Shown here one piece after another: positions 9,353-17,959 of a stretch of DNA of 64,000 bases. A program made the translations under genes and the position numbers. Origin of the DNA: Curtobacterium sp. MCLR17_032 (GTDB taxonomy: Bacteria; Actinomycetota; Actinomycetes; Actinomycetales; Microbacteriaceae); assembly GCF_003234795.2 (NCBI RefSeq), contig NZ_CP126268.1, forward strand, positions 744,001 to 808,000. The letters run 5' to 3'. The notes under the pieces are model-generated. The model worked only from the letters and a program-made list of their open reading frames with translations, ran no database searches and was not told the origin of the DNA. Position 1 is the stretch's first letter. The number at the start of each line of letters is the position of its first letter.

Positions 9353-10762
9353 ATGACTGCCTACCAACAACAGATCGACCGGCTTCGGGAACTCGGCCCG
9401 CGCACCTCCGGCAACGACGCCCACCGCGCCCTCATCGAAGACGTCGCAGCCGACCTCAAGGAGCTCGCCTATAACGTGCACCGCGACACCCACACCTTCG
9501 ACCGGTGGGACGCCACCAGCGACCAGGTCGGGTTGCAGATCGGCCAGCAGCAGATTCCGCTGTCCTCGGCATGGCCGTACTCCGGCAAGACCGGCCCGGA
9601 GGGCGTGACCGGAGAACTCGTCCTCGTCCACGGGCTTCGAAAGAACTGGCGCGCCGCCGCGGGCAAGATCGCCGTCATCGAGGTGCAGAACCTCGACGTG
9701 CCCGCCCGCCTCCTCCTCGACAGCTGGGAAGGCGACTTGCCCTTCGAGACCGTCGCGAACCCGGTGATCGGTTCCGAGCTCGCCGGAACCGACCTCACGA
9801 AAGCACGCGAAGCCGGCGTCCTCGGCGTCGTGGCCGTTTGGCACGGTATAGCCGACGCCGCCGCGCACGGCCAGTACCTGCCCTTCACCCGCGACTACCA
9901 GGACGTCCCGGCGGTCTGGGTGCCCGAATCCGCCCGGCGGGACGTCCTCACCGCGGCCGAGAACAGCGCGACCGCCACCCTCACCCTCAACGCGCAGAAG
10001 ACACCCGCGTCGATGGACACCCTCTGGGCTGTCTCTCCCGGAACAGGCCCCCACGCGAACGAGTCAGTCCTGGTCGTCACGCACAGTGACGGCGGCAACG
10101 CTGTCGAAGAGAACGGCCACCTCGGCCTGGTCGCGCTCGCCCGCGACGCAGCCGCAACTGGCCACGACCGCACGATCGTGTTCGTCTACGCTGCTGGGCA
10201 CTTGCGCATCCCCGCGGTCACCAAGCACGGCCAAGCCACGACCGCCTGGCTGGAAGCGCACCGCGACCTGTGGTCCCCGGACGCCGGCGGGCTGACAGCC
10301 GTCGCCGGGCTCGGGATCGAACACCTCGGCGCCCGCCACTTCGCCACTGACCCCACCACCGGCGAGTACGCCGCCGACGGCACCCTCGAACCGGAACTGC
10401 TGTACGCGACCACGACCGAGCTCGCGGGCCTTGTTCGCGAGACCTGGCACGGCGCGACCGAGATCGCCGCCCCGGTCAAGCCCGGTGCGCTCGTGCACCT
10501 CGGTGAAGGCGAACCGCTCTACGAAGCGGAGATCCCCGCTGTCGCGCTCGTCACCGGCCCGCTGTACCTCCTCGCCGAACTCGACGACGACCTCGTCGAC
10601 ATCAACGCGCTCACCCGTCAAATCGACAGCTTCCGCCGGCTCCAGACACACCTCGCCGGCACCGCTGACCCGACCTCGTTCGGCACCGTCAGCATGCCCG
10701 GGAAACCCAAGAGGCTCGCCTCAACCACCCGCGCGCTCGCATTCATCGCCACCCACCGGTAG
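9353..10762 (+). CDS. M28-like peptidase with PA-type domain and atypical metal site
   Basis: 469 aa, starting at the ATG behind GGAAGGGGA; the upstream extension to 9293 lacks that support. Residues 1-210 resemble the split N-terminal region of M28 peptidases with a protease-associated insert (PRTSGNDAHRALIEDVAADL, then VLGVVAVWHG). Residues 235-330 correspond to the zinc-peptidase core: the His motif appears as VVTHSDGGNAVEENGHLGLV. The usual bridging Asp of GAxDNxSG is replaced by VEEN, and the usual EE dyad reads YAAGHL. The protein may therefore bind metal differently or be inactive. No signal peptide is visible, so a cytoplasmic role is likely. Confidence 0.6.
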   Translation: MTAYQQQIDRLRELGPRTSGNDAHRALIEDVAADLKELAYNVHRDTHTFDRWDATSDQVGLQIGQQQIPLSSAWPYSGKTGPEGVTGELVLVHGLRKNWRAAAGKIAVIEVQNLDVPARLLLDSWEGDLPFETVANPVIGSELAGTDLTKAREAGVLGVVAVWHGIADAAAHGQYLPFTRDYQDVPAVWVPESARRDVLTAAENSATATLTLNAQKTPASMDTLWAVSPGTGPHANESVLVVTHSDGGNAVEENGHLGLVALARDAAATGHDRTIVFVYAAGHLRIPAVTKHGQATTAWLEAHRDLWSPDAGGLTAVAGLGIEHLGARHFATDPTTGEYAADGTLEPELLYATTTELAGLVRETWHGATEIAAPVKPGALVHLGEGEPLYEAEIPAVALVTGPLYLLAELDDDLVDINALTRQIDSFRRLQTHLAGTADPTSFGTVSMPGKPKRLASTTRALAFIATHR

Positions 10763-10834
10763 CTACAAGCCGTCTCGATTGATGAGGGCGGATTCTGATG
10801 GTCGACGCGACAGTTGGTCGATTTGGGGCTGGTT

Positions 10835-12592
10835 TCAGGGTAGCTGGAGGGCAGTGATGCGGCGCTTCTCGGCGTTGAATCGTTGGGTTGGAGTGTCGTA
10901 GTCGAGGCGCTTTCGCGGGCGGTTGTTGAGATCGTTCATGACGGTGGTGACGTGGCTGGGGCTGTGGATGGCGAGGTTGGTGCCTTTGGGGAAGTACTGC
11001 CGGAGGAGCCCGTTGAAGTTCTCGTTCGCGCCGCGCTGCCAGGGGCTGGAACGGTCGGCGAAGAACACGGGGACTCCGGTCGTGGCAGTGAGTTGTTCGT
11101 GGGCAGCCATCTCGACGCCCTGATCCCAGGTCAGCGACCGTTTCAGGTGCTTGGGGAGCGCAGCGAACGCTTCCGTGATCGCGGCGTTGACGCTGCGCGC
11201 AGTGTGATCGTTCGGGAGGTTCAAGACGATGCCGTAGTGGGTGGTGCGTTCACGGAGGGCGGCCATCGCGGACACGGAGCCGACACCGACGATGAGGTCG
11301 CCTTCCCAGTGGCCGGCGGTCTGCTTGTCGGCTGCGTCAGCGGGACGCTCGGTGATGCTGGCCATGTTCCGGATCCGGGATCCTCGACCGATGGGGTTGT
11401 TCCACCTGGTGCGTCGGACTCGACGTCCGGTGCGGAGTTTGCCCGTGTAGCGCTTGTGCAGGCCAGCATCTTCCCGGAGGAGCAGGGCTCGGTAGATGGT
11501 CTCGTGACAGACGCGCATGGCCGCGTCGGTGGGGTAGGTCTTTCGCAGCCAGCCGCTGATCTCTTCCGGTGACCAGAACCGGTTCAGCTTCCGCTGCACC
11601 AGCCGCCGAAGCGCGGCATCGGCGACGAGGCGGTGCGGTTTCGGACGAGCGCGTTGGCGCCTGGCGTCATCGTCAGCAAGATGCGGCAAGTAGTCCCCGC
11701 TTCCCGTCCGGTGCCGTCGGAGCTCGCGACTGATCGTCGAGGGGTGCCGGCCCAGACGGACGCTGATCTGGCGAATCGAGAGCCCCAGTCGGCGCAGGTC
11801 GGCGATCTGGAGTCGTTCCCGCAGCGCCAGGTAACGTCCCGACGACGCCGGCTCGATAGGGCTCGCTGGCGGGAAGCGGTAGCCGGCTCGTTGGCGAACC
11901 AGGGTGCCGGAGCGTCGAGACATGCCAAGCAGTCTGCAGGCGTCGGTGTTGCTCATGCCCTGCCGCATCAGCTGCCAGTACTCGTCCTCAACGCCACGGG
12001 CTTTTCGCCCTCGCCGCGTCGTCGTCAGTGACAGCTCAGCAACGCGCGCCGACGCTGCCAACGCCTTCCGCAGCGCCGCTGTGGCGGCGTTCTGGTCGCG
12101 GCGGATTCGGCTCTGCCGTTCTCGTTCGAGCAGGTCAGCGCGCTTCCCGCTCATCCGAAGCGTGACGGCGGCAGACGCGACGGAGCTTCCCTCCCGGAGC
12201 TCGTCGAATCGTCGTCGTAGGAGCCGGTAGCCGGTCGCGCGGCCCAACCCAGATTCCACCGCGGCGTCTTCCACGGATGCGCCCGCGTGGAACGCCGACC
12301 AGAACCGCTCCTCGACGCTCAGCTCGACGCGCAGATGATGCCTGCCGTCGAGGTTCAGACGCGCTTCCCACGAGGCCACGCGACTGCTCGTCACACCGAC
12401 GACGGTCAACGCTGCTGCAGGATCAGAACCGGAACGGCGCAGCTGCAGATACCGCTCGCGAAGGAACCGGTACCCGGCCTCCTTGCCGATGCCAGCGATG
12501 CGGGCGGAAGGTTTGAGACCGCGCCCCTCCCGGATCAGGGCGAGAAACCGGACAGCTTGCGGAGACGACAGGGACAAGTACAAGGGCAACAC
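10835..12592 (-). CDS. IS30-family transposase with tandem N-terminal HTH repeats
   Basis: About 585 aa from a GTG at 12592; the true start is uncertain because no good ribosome site is visible and the frame stays open further upstream. The C-terminal half is a classical IS30 transposase: HTH LSIRQISVRLGRHPSTISRE, then the DDE core with GHWEGDLIVG (Asp), LTWDQGVEM (Asp) and RGANENFNGLLRQYFPKG (Glu). Unusually, the N-terminal ~230 residues hold three further similar HTH-like units (around FLALIREGRGLKPSARIAG, FWSAFHAGASVEDAAV and YWQLMRQGMSNTDACRLLG). The frame is intact, so the enzyme may be active. Confidence 0.88.
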   Translation of the reverse strand: MLPLYLSLSSPQAVRFLALIREGRGLKPSARIAGIGKEAGYRFLRERYLQLRRSGSDPAAALTVVGVTSSRVASWEARLNLDGRHHLRVELSVEERFWSAFHAGASVEDAAVESGLGRATGYRLLRRRFDELREGSSVASAAVTLRMSGKRADLLERERQSRIRRDQNAATAALRKALAASARVAELSLTTTRRGRKARGVEDEYWQLMRQGMSNTDACRLLGMSRRSGTLVRQRAGYRFPPASPIEPASSGRYLALRERLQIADLRRLGLSIRQISVRLGRHPSTISRELRRHRTGSGDYLPHLADDDARRQRARPKPHRLVADAALRRLVQRKLNRFWSPEEISGWLRKTYPTDAAMRVCHETIYRALLLREDAGLHKRYTGKLRTGRRVRRTRWNNPIGRGSRIRNMASITERPADAADKQTAGHWEGDLIVGVGSVSAMAALRERTTHYGIVLNLPNDHTARSVNAAITEAFAALPKHLKRSLTWDQGVEMAAHEQLTATTGVPVFFADRSSPWQRGANENFNGLLRQYFPKGTNLAIHSPSHVTTVMNDLNNRPRKRLDYDTPTQRFNAEKRRITALQLP

Positions 12593-12610
12593 CTCGGAGG
12601 AAGGTGTTGC
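12586..12610. repeat. Inverted repeat at the transposase start
   Basis: GCAACACCT and AGGTGTTGC form perfect 9-bp arms around a 7-nt loop. The repeat covers the presumed GTG start of the transposase, so an mRNA hairpin could hide the start, or the repeat could be a binding site for the transposase's N-terminal HTH units. Function is inference. Confidence 0.5.
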
Positions 12611-12673
12611 GTCGATCAAGTGAATCCGGGGCCCCTTCTGCGAACGTCGGTGCGGGCTCCTACTGTCGCGGTC

Positions 12674-12952
12674 ATGGGTCGTCGTCGTTCGGATCGTTGG
12701 GTGCCGGGGTCGCCGTTCTCGCTTGAGGAGGATGCGCGCGGAGTGGAGGTGCGCGAGCTTCCCGAGCCGTTGCCTGTGCGCGCGTGGTTCCAGTTGCCTG
12801 ACCGGCTGATTCGTCGAAGTGACGCCCGGGCGTACCGCCTCACCCGAGACGCAGTTTGGGTGGAAGCAGGTCGCGGCGAGACCAAGCTGGCTGCTTGGGT
12901 TTGGCGCAGTTCGGTGAAGCACCGACAGCAAGCCGGCGGGGTATCGGCCTGA
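12674..12952 (+). CDS. Small conserved protein (92 aa), partner of the adjacent HTH-type gene
   Basis: The frame starts at ATG three bases beyond the inferred IS30 end, so the original promoter and perhaps N-terminus are lost. The protein opens MGRRRSDRWVPGSPFSLEED and contains a charged middle (VRELPEPLPVRAWFQLP) and a Trp-rich end (KLAAWVWRSSVKHRQ). I recognise no family. It converges on the pseudogene at 12967 with a 14-bp gap. The same 3' end recurs at 21481, again convergent with the paralogous gene, so the two genes travel together. Confidence 0.6.
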   Translation: MGRRRSDRWVPGSPFSLEEDARGVEVRELPEPLPVRAWFQLPDRLIRRSDARAYRLTRDAVWVEAGRGETKLAAWVWRSSVKHRQQAGGVSA

Positions 12953-12966
12953 TTGGTCGGTCTTCG

Positions 12967-13876
12967 TCAGCTGGGCAGGTTGTGGCGGAGGTCGTAGCCG
13001 CTGTCGGCGGCGAATTGCAGCCGGTCCCGTACTCCTTGCAGCGATGCTGCGTCGTCGGCGTTGCGGTAGTCGGCGCGGAGGAGTGTGTTGGCGGTGATGA
13101 TGTCGTCGGTGCGGTCCGTGTATCCGGCGGCCGCTGCGGTGAGGAAGATCGTCGGGTCCGCGGGGCGGACGAGTTCGGTGCCAGCGAAGCCCATCGTGTC
13201 TTGTTCGAAGCCGAGCGCGGCCATGTCGACTTCCTGCTCGGTGAACGCGACGAGCCGATATGGCATCTGTCGCTTGCGGATCGCTGGGTAGCCGGGACGC
13301 TCGGAACTGGCACGGCCGGAGATGCGGCATCCGGCACTGATGAGCCGTTCCGCCTGCTCGACGAGCGTCAGGTCGGACGTCCACCGGGTCCTGACGCCGC
13401 CTGGTCCGGGGTAACAGGCGATGGCGAAGTCCACGAGCCCATCGACTTGCCGTGACTCCCATCCGATGTCGGTGCGGTGCACGCGCTTCCCGAGGCGTGC
13501 GAGCGCGTCATCCACTTGCCCGGCAGTGAGCCCGGCCCGCACCAGTCCGTCAAAGGTGGAGCCGTTGACGGCGAGCATTCGCGCGACGGCGAACGTGACG
13601 TAGATCGGTGCGGCATCCTTCCACCGCTCGCGCACTCCAAGGACTTGCTGCCCGTCGATCCACACGCGGCGCCGGTCGACGTCGACCAGGAGCACGTTCG
13701 CGGTCTGTTCAGCGAGCGCGATCTGTGTCGTGCGACTCCACGACCGCGGCCAGACCGGCGAGTTTGAGGACGGCGAGGGCGTCGGTGAGGTCAGTGGTGT
13801 CGCCGAGCCCGTACGCTATCGTGATCTGCGGCCGACCACTGTAAGCGGCGCCCACCCATTCGAGTCCTGGCCCCAT
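12967..13876 (-). pseudogene. Decayed paralogue of the 21567 HTH-containing gene (internal deletion and frameshift)
   Basis: Read from ATG at 13876 the frame gives MGPGLEWVGAAYSGRP and continues in step with the 341-aa protein at 21567 through VVESHD. There about 119 bp present in the other copy are missing, and the downstream half (from QIALAEQ) is in another frame. The remaining 3' part is open to LRHNLPS at 12967 and keeps most residues of the paralogue, including GWESRQV and YPGPGGVRTRWTSD. A 242-codon fragment could still be translated from an internal ATG at 13695, but the intact protein cannot. It points to an older duplication of the cluster at 21.6-25.9 kb. Confidence 0.8.
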
Positions 13877-14141
13877 CAGCTGCGTTCTTTTGGACCTGTT
13901 CGATGCTGGTCTGCAGCGCGGCTGCCGTTTCCGCTTCGACGAAGGTCGAGTCGAGCACGTGCCTCGACGGCGTCATGATCACGAGAACGAGCTGATGCCC
14001 AGTCGCAAAGTTTGGAAAGTCAGCGGGCGGCCGAGCCCGTAGTGCTGTTCCAAGGCGCTCCATGAGGTGCGGCTACGCGAAGCGCAACTAAAGACCAACT
14101 GTCGTGGAGCGTCCTAAGATGCGCTAAGCCCTGACCGGCTG
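13877..14141. other. Upstream flank of the decayed copy, no clear gene
   Basis: A minus-strand frame beginning with ATG at 14063 runs into the start region of the decayed copy; its first ~60 residues (FATGHQLVLVIMTPSRHVLD) could be a small unrecognised gene occupying the place of the 82-aa gene in the intact cluster. I cannot support it as real. Confidence 0.25.
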
Positions 14142-14171
14142 AGGGCGGAGCCGCTGCAGCGGCTCCGCCCT
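14142..14171. terminator. Perfect 30-bp palindrome, probable terminator
   Basis: AGGGCGGAGCCGCTG is followed directly by its exact complement, giving two 15-bp arms with no formal loop. It lies 11 bp past the stop of the minus-strand secreted-protein gene, on that gene's 3' side. Confidence 0.7.
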
Positions 14172-14182
14172 GCCTTGTGCAG

Positions 14183-14542
14183 CTAGTTCTTGAAGGTGTG
14201 CACGTTCGGGAAATCCGATGCCTTGTGCTGCGACTGGTCGTCGGTGTTGTACCCCGGCTTGATAAGGGCATCCGTGGAATCGGTCTTCCACGTCGACCAC
14301 GTCGCATAACCCGTCGTCGGCACGGTATAGTGCACGCGAACCGACACCGCGCCGCATCCGCCCTTGACGTTCAGGCTCTCCCCCGATGCCTTGCTGGTGA
14401 TCGCCTTGTACCCATCGAAACCAGTCGGCGTCTGGTAACAGGTGTAAAACGTCGTGAGCGCGCTTGCCGGAGCGGCAGTCATCAGTGCCATTCCCCCTGC
14501 GAGTGCGGTACCTACAACGATCTTGATCAACTTCGACTTCAT
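14183..14542 (-). CDS. Small secreted protein, unknown function
   Basis: 119 aa with an AAAGGGG ribosome site before ATG. The first ~28 residues are a clear Sec signal peptide (MKSKLIKIVVGTALAGGMAL, ending near APASA). The mature part (~90 aa) is polar with two cysteines (YTCYQ and GGCGAV), rich in Thr, Ser and Lys, and ends SDFPNVHTFKN. It is divergent from the lipoprotein and exporter genes that begin 118 bp away. Size and context would fit a bacteriocin or other secreted effector, but I see no lactococcin-972 or other known motif, so function is open. Confidence 0.75.
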   Translation of the reverse strand: MKSKLIKIVVGTALAGGMALMTAAPASALTTFYTCYQTPTGFDGYKAITSKASGESLNVKGGCGAVSVRVHYTVPTTGYATWSTWKTDSTDALIKPGYNTDDQSQHKASDFPNVHTFKN

Positions 14543-14659
14543 TTACGTCCCCTTTGAGTGAACTGAACTGCAACCTGAGTCAATCTTGACTTTGGCGAGT
14601 GCTCCAGTCGGCATTAAAGGGGACAAAGTGATCGGGCCCCTGTCTGCTAGCTTGCCTGC

Positions 14660-15187
14660 ATGGGAAGCAGACGAAGCGGTCTCCTCGGGATGGCCGCGCT
14701 CGGGATCGCGATCGCAACCACGCTCGCCGGGTGCAGCGACGGAACGCCTGGCTCGGATCGCACGCCGGTGATGGCGTCGTCACCGTCTCCCGCAGCGAAG
14801 ATGTCGGCCGATCAGAAGGCTGCGCTGTCCGACAAGAGGGTCTCCTACGACGAGTATCTTGACGGGTGGAATCGTTACGTGGCGTGTGAGGCCGACGCAG
14901 GTTACACGGTGACCAAGACTGACGAGACGAACCAGGTGATCATGGGGCAGGTGCCTGATGGGGCCGTAAGGTCTGGTGTGGACGCGAGATGTTACGACGC
15001 CGAGTTCGCGCAGATCGACACGATCTGGCAGGTCTCTCGTGAGGACACGTCACCTCAGGCGAACGCGTTCCGAGAGTGCCTCGAAGCGCACGACGTGAAG
15101 CCGGCAAAGACCGAGCGCAAGATGATCGAGCAGCTCGAATCCAACGGTATTGATCGCGACGCTTGCCGCGACCGGTACATGCCGTGA
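14660..15187 (+). CDS. Lipoprotein, first gene of an exporter operon
   Basis: 175 aa. The N-terminus is a lipoprotein signal with lipobox TLAGC (Cys near residue 25). The mature region has a Ser/Pro-rich linker, then a ~120-aa domain with four cysteines (YVACEAD, ARCYDAEF, FRECLEAH, RDACRDRY) likely to form disulfides outside the membrane. No family is recognised. Its stop overlaps the GTG of the next gene (GTGA), so it is cotranslated with the adaptor and is probably an outer-surface partner of the transporter. Confidence 0.82.
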   Translation: MGSRRSGLLGMAALGIAIATTLAGCSDGTPGSDRTPVMASSPSPAAKMSADQKAALSDKRVSYDEYLDGWNRYVACEADAGYTVTKTDETNQVIMGQVPDGAVRSGVDARCYDAEFAQIDTIWQVSREDTSPQANAFRECLEAHDVKPAKTERKMIEQLESNGIDRDACRDRYMP

Positions 15188-16308
15188 CCCTGGGTCGCTC
15201 TAGACTGCGCGGGCGTTCGTGGGGCGTTCGCTACGTCTTGCCCCTGATTGGTATCTGGTTGGTCGCGGCGCTGATCGCCGCTGGAACTATCTACGTAGCG
15301 CCGATTGTTCAAGCTCGGGACGTCGACCAATCAGGTCCCACCTTCGTGCGTGTTGGGTTACGCGAGGACGCAGAACGCACCAGCGTCAATGTGAAGGTGA
15401 CGCCGCGGGCTCCTGAGGAAGTGCATGGATCCGTCGACGGTGTGGTGACCGCGGTGAAGGTCGCTGTCGGCCAGGCGATTTCGACGGGAACGCCGATGGT
15501 GACTGTCAGTGGGGTTACCGTTATCGGTTACGTCGCCGACGCTCCCTTGTATCGCCCCCTCGCCATGGGTGACACTGGCCCAGATGTAGTCCAGCTCTCC
15601 GGAATTCTCCACCAGATCGGTTACTTGACCGAGGCCGCAGCGGGATCCTCAACCTACGGCGCACCCCAGGTAGCCGCGGTGAAGCTTCTGCAGAGGGCCG
15701 CCGGCGCTCCCGTTGACGGGACCTTCACGTTGTCGCTCGTCGCCTGGGTCCCGACTACGAGTACCACGGTAAGCGAGATTCGTGCCGGCGTGGGCTCATC
15801 GGTGGCGGACGGAGCCGCTTTGGTTACGACGTCGGCAGAAGAGGACGCGGTCGCGGTGACGACCGCCGACGATCAGGCGGTGACCCCGATGTTCAGTGCG
15901 GGTGCGCTTGAGTTCAGCGCCGGAAGTCATCACAGCACCGTTAAGAGTCTCGACATGACGGGCGACGAAGTAACGGCCCTCGCTGCCGAACTGCGGGCCG
16001 CCGCCAATGCGAACGAAATCTCATCGCAGGCTCAAGGCAACGGCACTGTCTTCAACGGCGTAATTGTCTCCCTCGCAGATCCCCGCCGTGTGGGTGTGGT
16101 CCCGTCCAGCGCGCTTTTCGTGGCGCGCAGTGGCGGGTTCTGCGTATTCGAGCAGAAGGGAAACACTGTGCGGGCGGCCAAGGTGCAGGACCCTGGGAGT
16201 GTTGACGGGGAGCTAGGCAGCACAGCCGTTTCGGCCGACCTCTCCGGGCAGGAGATCGCGCGGTACCCCAATGCGCTCACGTCCTCGGAGCGCTCGAAGT
16301 GCATGTGA
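15184..16308 (+). CDS. HlyD/MacA-like adaptor with peptidoglycan-binding domain
   Basis: 374 aa from the GTG overlapping the lipoprotein stop; the 7-codon longer reading lacks support. There is one N-terminal membrane helix (YVLPLIGIWLVAALIAAG). After it comes a lipoyl-type hairpin half (GVVTAVKVAVGQAISTGTP) and a peptidoglycan_binding_1-type domain (about residues 120-180, MGDTGPDVVQLSGILHQIGY). The rest is beta-rich, ending in a barrel (GVVPSSALFVARSG). Such adaptors link MacB-type ABC transporters to the cell wall in Gram-positive bacteria. It overlaps the ATPase gene. Confidence 0.8.
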   Translation: MTLGRSRLRGRSWGVRYVLPLIGIWLVAALIAAGTIYVAPIVQARDVDQSGPTFVRVGLREDAERTSVNVKVTPRAPEEVHGSVDGVVTAVKVAVGQAISTGTPMVTVSGVTVIGYVADAPLYRPLAMGDTGPDVVQLSGILHQIGYLTEAAAGSSTYGAPQVAAVKLLQRAAGAPVDGTFTLSLVAWVPTTSTTVSEIRAGVGSSVADGAALVTTSAEEDAVAVTTADDQAVTPMFSAGALEFSAGSHHSTVKSLDMTGDEVTALAAELRAAANANEISSQAQGNGTVFNGVIVSLADPRRVGVVPSSALFVARSGGFCVFEQKGNTVRAAKVQDPGSVDGELGSTAVSADLSGQEIARYPNALTSSERSKCM

Positions 16309-16916
16309 CGGTCGCGGACGGGTCTTTGCTTTTTGGTGATCGAAGCGTTTTCCAGGACGTCCAAGCACGTTTCGATTCCGGGATGGTGTCGGCGATCGTA
16401 GGCCCCTCAGGGTCTGGCAAATCGAGCCTCCTCGCCTGCATCGCCGGCGAGATGGCATTGACGACCGGCACGATTGAGGTGGCCAGGGACGGGAACAACG
16501 AACCTCCGAACCCGACGGATGTGGTCTGGGTCCCTCAGGGTTCCAACGCGTTGGGTTCACGGTCGGCGATGGACAATGTCATGATCGGACCACTTGCGGA
16601 GGGCCGTTCTCCCGAGGCGGCGGCCCAGCTCGCGCAAGATGCGCTGCACCGGGTGGGCTTGGCGTCCGTCGCCTATCAGCGAGCACGGACTCTTTCCGGC
16701 GGCGAGTTGCAGCGGTTGGCATTTGCGCGGGCGCTTTCGACGAATCGGCCCATCATCCTCGCCGATGAACCCTCCGCGAGTCTCGACGCGCAGAACACTC
16801 ACGCCCTCGCCGGCCTCCTCGCTGAACTCCGACCTGCAGGGATCATCATCGTTGCCACCCACGATCCGATCTTGATCGATAGTGCCAGCCGCGTACTCGA
16901 TCTGAGACGCGCATGA
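16299..16916 (+). CDS. ABC transporter ATPase, MacB/LolD-like
   Basis: 205 aa, from GTG 16299 (GTG 16305, overlapping the adaptor stop, is equally possible). All ATPase motifs are present: Walker A GPSGSGKS, Q-loop VWVPQG, signature TLSGGELQR, Walker B IILADEPSASLD and H-loop ATHDP. The size and sequence class fit the LolD/MacB group that energises lipoprotein or peptide export rather than import. It is followed by the permease with an ATGA overlap. Confidence 0.92.
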   Translation: MHVTVADGSLLFGDRSVFQDVQARFDSGMVSAIVGPSGSGKSSLLACIAGEMALTTGTIEVARDGNNEPPNPTDVVWVPQGSNALGSRSAMDNVMIGPLAEGRSPEAAAQLAQDALHRVGLASVAYQRARTLSGGELQRLAFARALSTNRPIILADEPSASLDAQNTHALAGLLAELRPAGIIIVATHDPILIDSASRVLDLRRA

Positions 16917-17959
16917 GACTGCGCCGCGATAGCTGGACATTCGCTGCCCTCGCGCGTGAGGCTTGGAAGACGTTGGTCGACGGGAGCTCGATTTTCTACG
17001 TGCTGCCTCTTGTCGCGGTCCTCGCCGGTATCACCGGCGGTGTCCTCGCACTGCATGCCTCAGCCGGCCTCGACCATCAACTTGTCGTGGCTGACCGCGC
17101 TGGCGCTAACGTCCTGACGGTCCGGTCCGCGAACCAACGCGACAAAATCAAGATCGGCAGACGTTCCTGCGAGGCGCTCGCGGCTTCCCCGGACATCGAC
17201 GCAGCAGGCCTCGCCCTGCCGCTCCGCGACGTGTACGTCCCACAGCTCGGTAAGACGGTGCCCGTGATCGGTGCGAGCGCCTCGCTACTTCCCCAGCTGC
17301 AGTCCGCAGACGCCGTCGTCGGTTCGGCCATCACGAAGTCGAGCGCACTCACGCGGCTCAGGATCCCCGGAGCCGGACAGGCCCTACTGAGCATTCGAGG
17401 GAGGCCCCAGCCAGACGCCATCGGAACAAACTCGGCGATCGTCGTTCCCCTCAGCGTCCGCGTGCAGTCCGCGTCGACGTGCTTCGTGGTCGTGAACCCC
17501 TTGCGGAACGCTACCCGCGCAGCGCCAGTCGTGGTCGCAGAGCTCGACGTTGTCGGCGGCCCGGTCATCGCTCAGCCGGGGAGTGTTCCGACGTTCAATC
17601 CGGTAGACACCTTCACGGCGAGGCAAGACCAGTTCCTGCCGTTGGTGTTCGGCGGCGCCGGCGGGCTCATCTCCGCAGCACTAATCGCGACTCAGGGTTC
17701 GGCGTGGGCCGCCTACCGACTCAGTGGCACCTCCCGACGGTCACTCGCGACGATCTTCACGCTCCTATCCGCGATCCCCGGGGGCTTCTACGCAATTGCC
17801 GGGGTCGCCTTTACTGCGGTCGGAATGAGCGCCATGCACTCGCCAGGTGCTGTTGCCCTCGAGGTACTCGCTGGCGGGTGCGCCTGGACCCTCATTGGAG
17901 CTGCAGCTTCCCTGCTCGTCGTCGCGCGCCAGCCCACGAACCTCGCGAGGGACCGATAG
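16913..17959 (+). CDS. ABC transporter permease, FtsX/MacB-like
   Basis: 348 aa. One membrane helix follows a ~25-residue cytosolic start (IFYVLPLVAVLAGITGGVLA), then comes an extracellular domain of about 190 residues with two cysteines. Three C-terminal helices begin near residue 243 (FLPLVFGGAGGLISAALI). This is the FtsX/MacB topology. It completes a lipoprotein-adaptor-ATPase-permease operon whose genes all overlap. The exported substrate is unknown; the secreted proteins at 14183, 19139 and 19858 are candidates by position. Confidence 0.85.
   Translation: MRLRRDSWTFAALAREAWKTLVDGSSIFYVLPLVAVLAGITGGVLALHASAGLDHQLVVADRAGANVLTVRSANQRDKIKIGRRSCEALAASPDIDAAGLALPLRDVYVPQLGKTVPVIGASASLLPQLQSADAVVGSAITKSSALTRLRIPGAGQALLSIRGRPQPDAIGTNSAIVVPLSVRVQSASTCFVVVNPLRNATRAAPVVVAELDVVGGPVIAQPGSVPTFNPVDTFTARQDQFLPLVFGGAGGLISAALIATQGSAWAAYRLSGTSRRSLATIFTLLSAIPGGFYAIAGVAFTAVGMSAMHSPGAVALEVLAGGCAWTLIGAAASLLVVARQPTNLARDR

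Larger units (their letters stand above)
10806..12670 (-). mobile_element. IS30-family insertion element, about 1.9 kb
   Basis: Limits are inferred from a short inverted match: CGCGACAGTTGG at 10806-10817 and its complement CCTACTGTCGCG at 12659-12670 (11 of 12 positions). The single transposase gene fills the space between them on the minus strand. I could not find a clean target duplication, so the ends are provisional. The right end lies 3 bp before the start of the 92-aa gene, suggesting insertion into or just upstream of that gene. Confidence 0.55.

Noticed and set aside
12592..13462. Upstream extension of the transposase frame to 13462
   Set aside because: The added ~290 residues are Arg/Pro/His-rich and antiparallel or out of frame to the HTH-type pseudogene, so they are a frame shadow.
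14183..14542. Lactococcin-972 family assignment for the 119-aa secreted protein
   Set aside because: Size and exporter context fit, but the family's sequence pattern is not visible.
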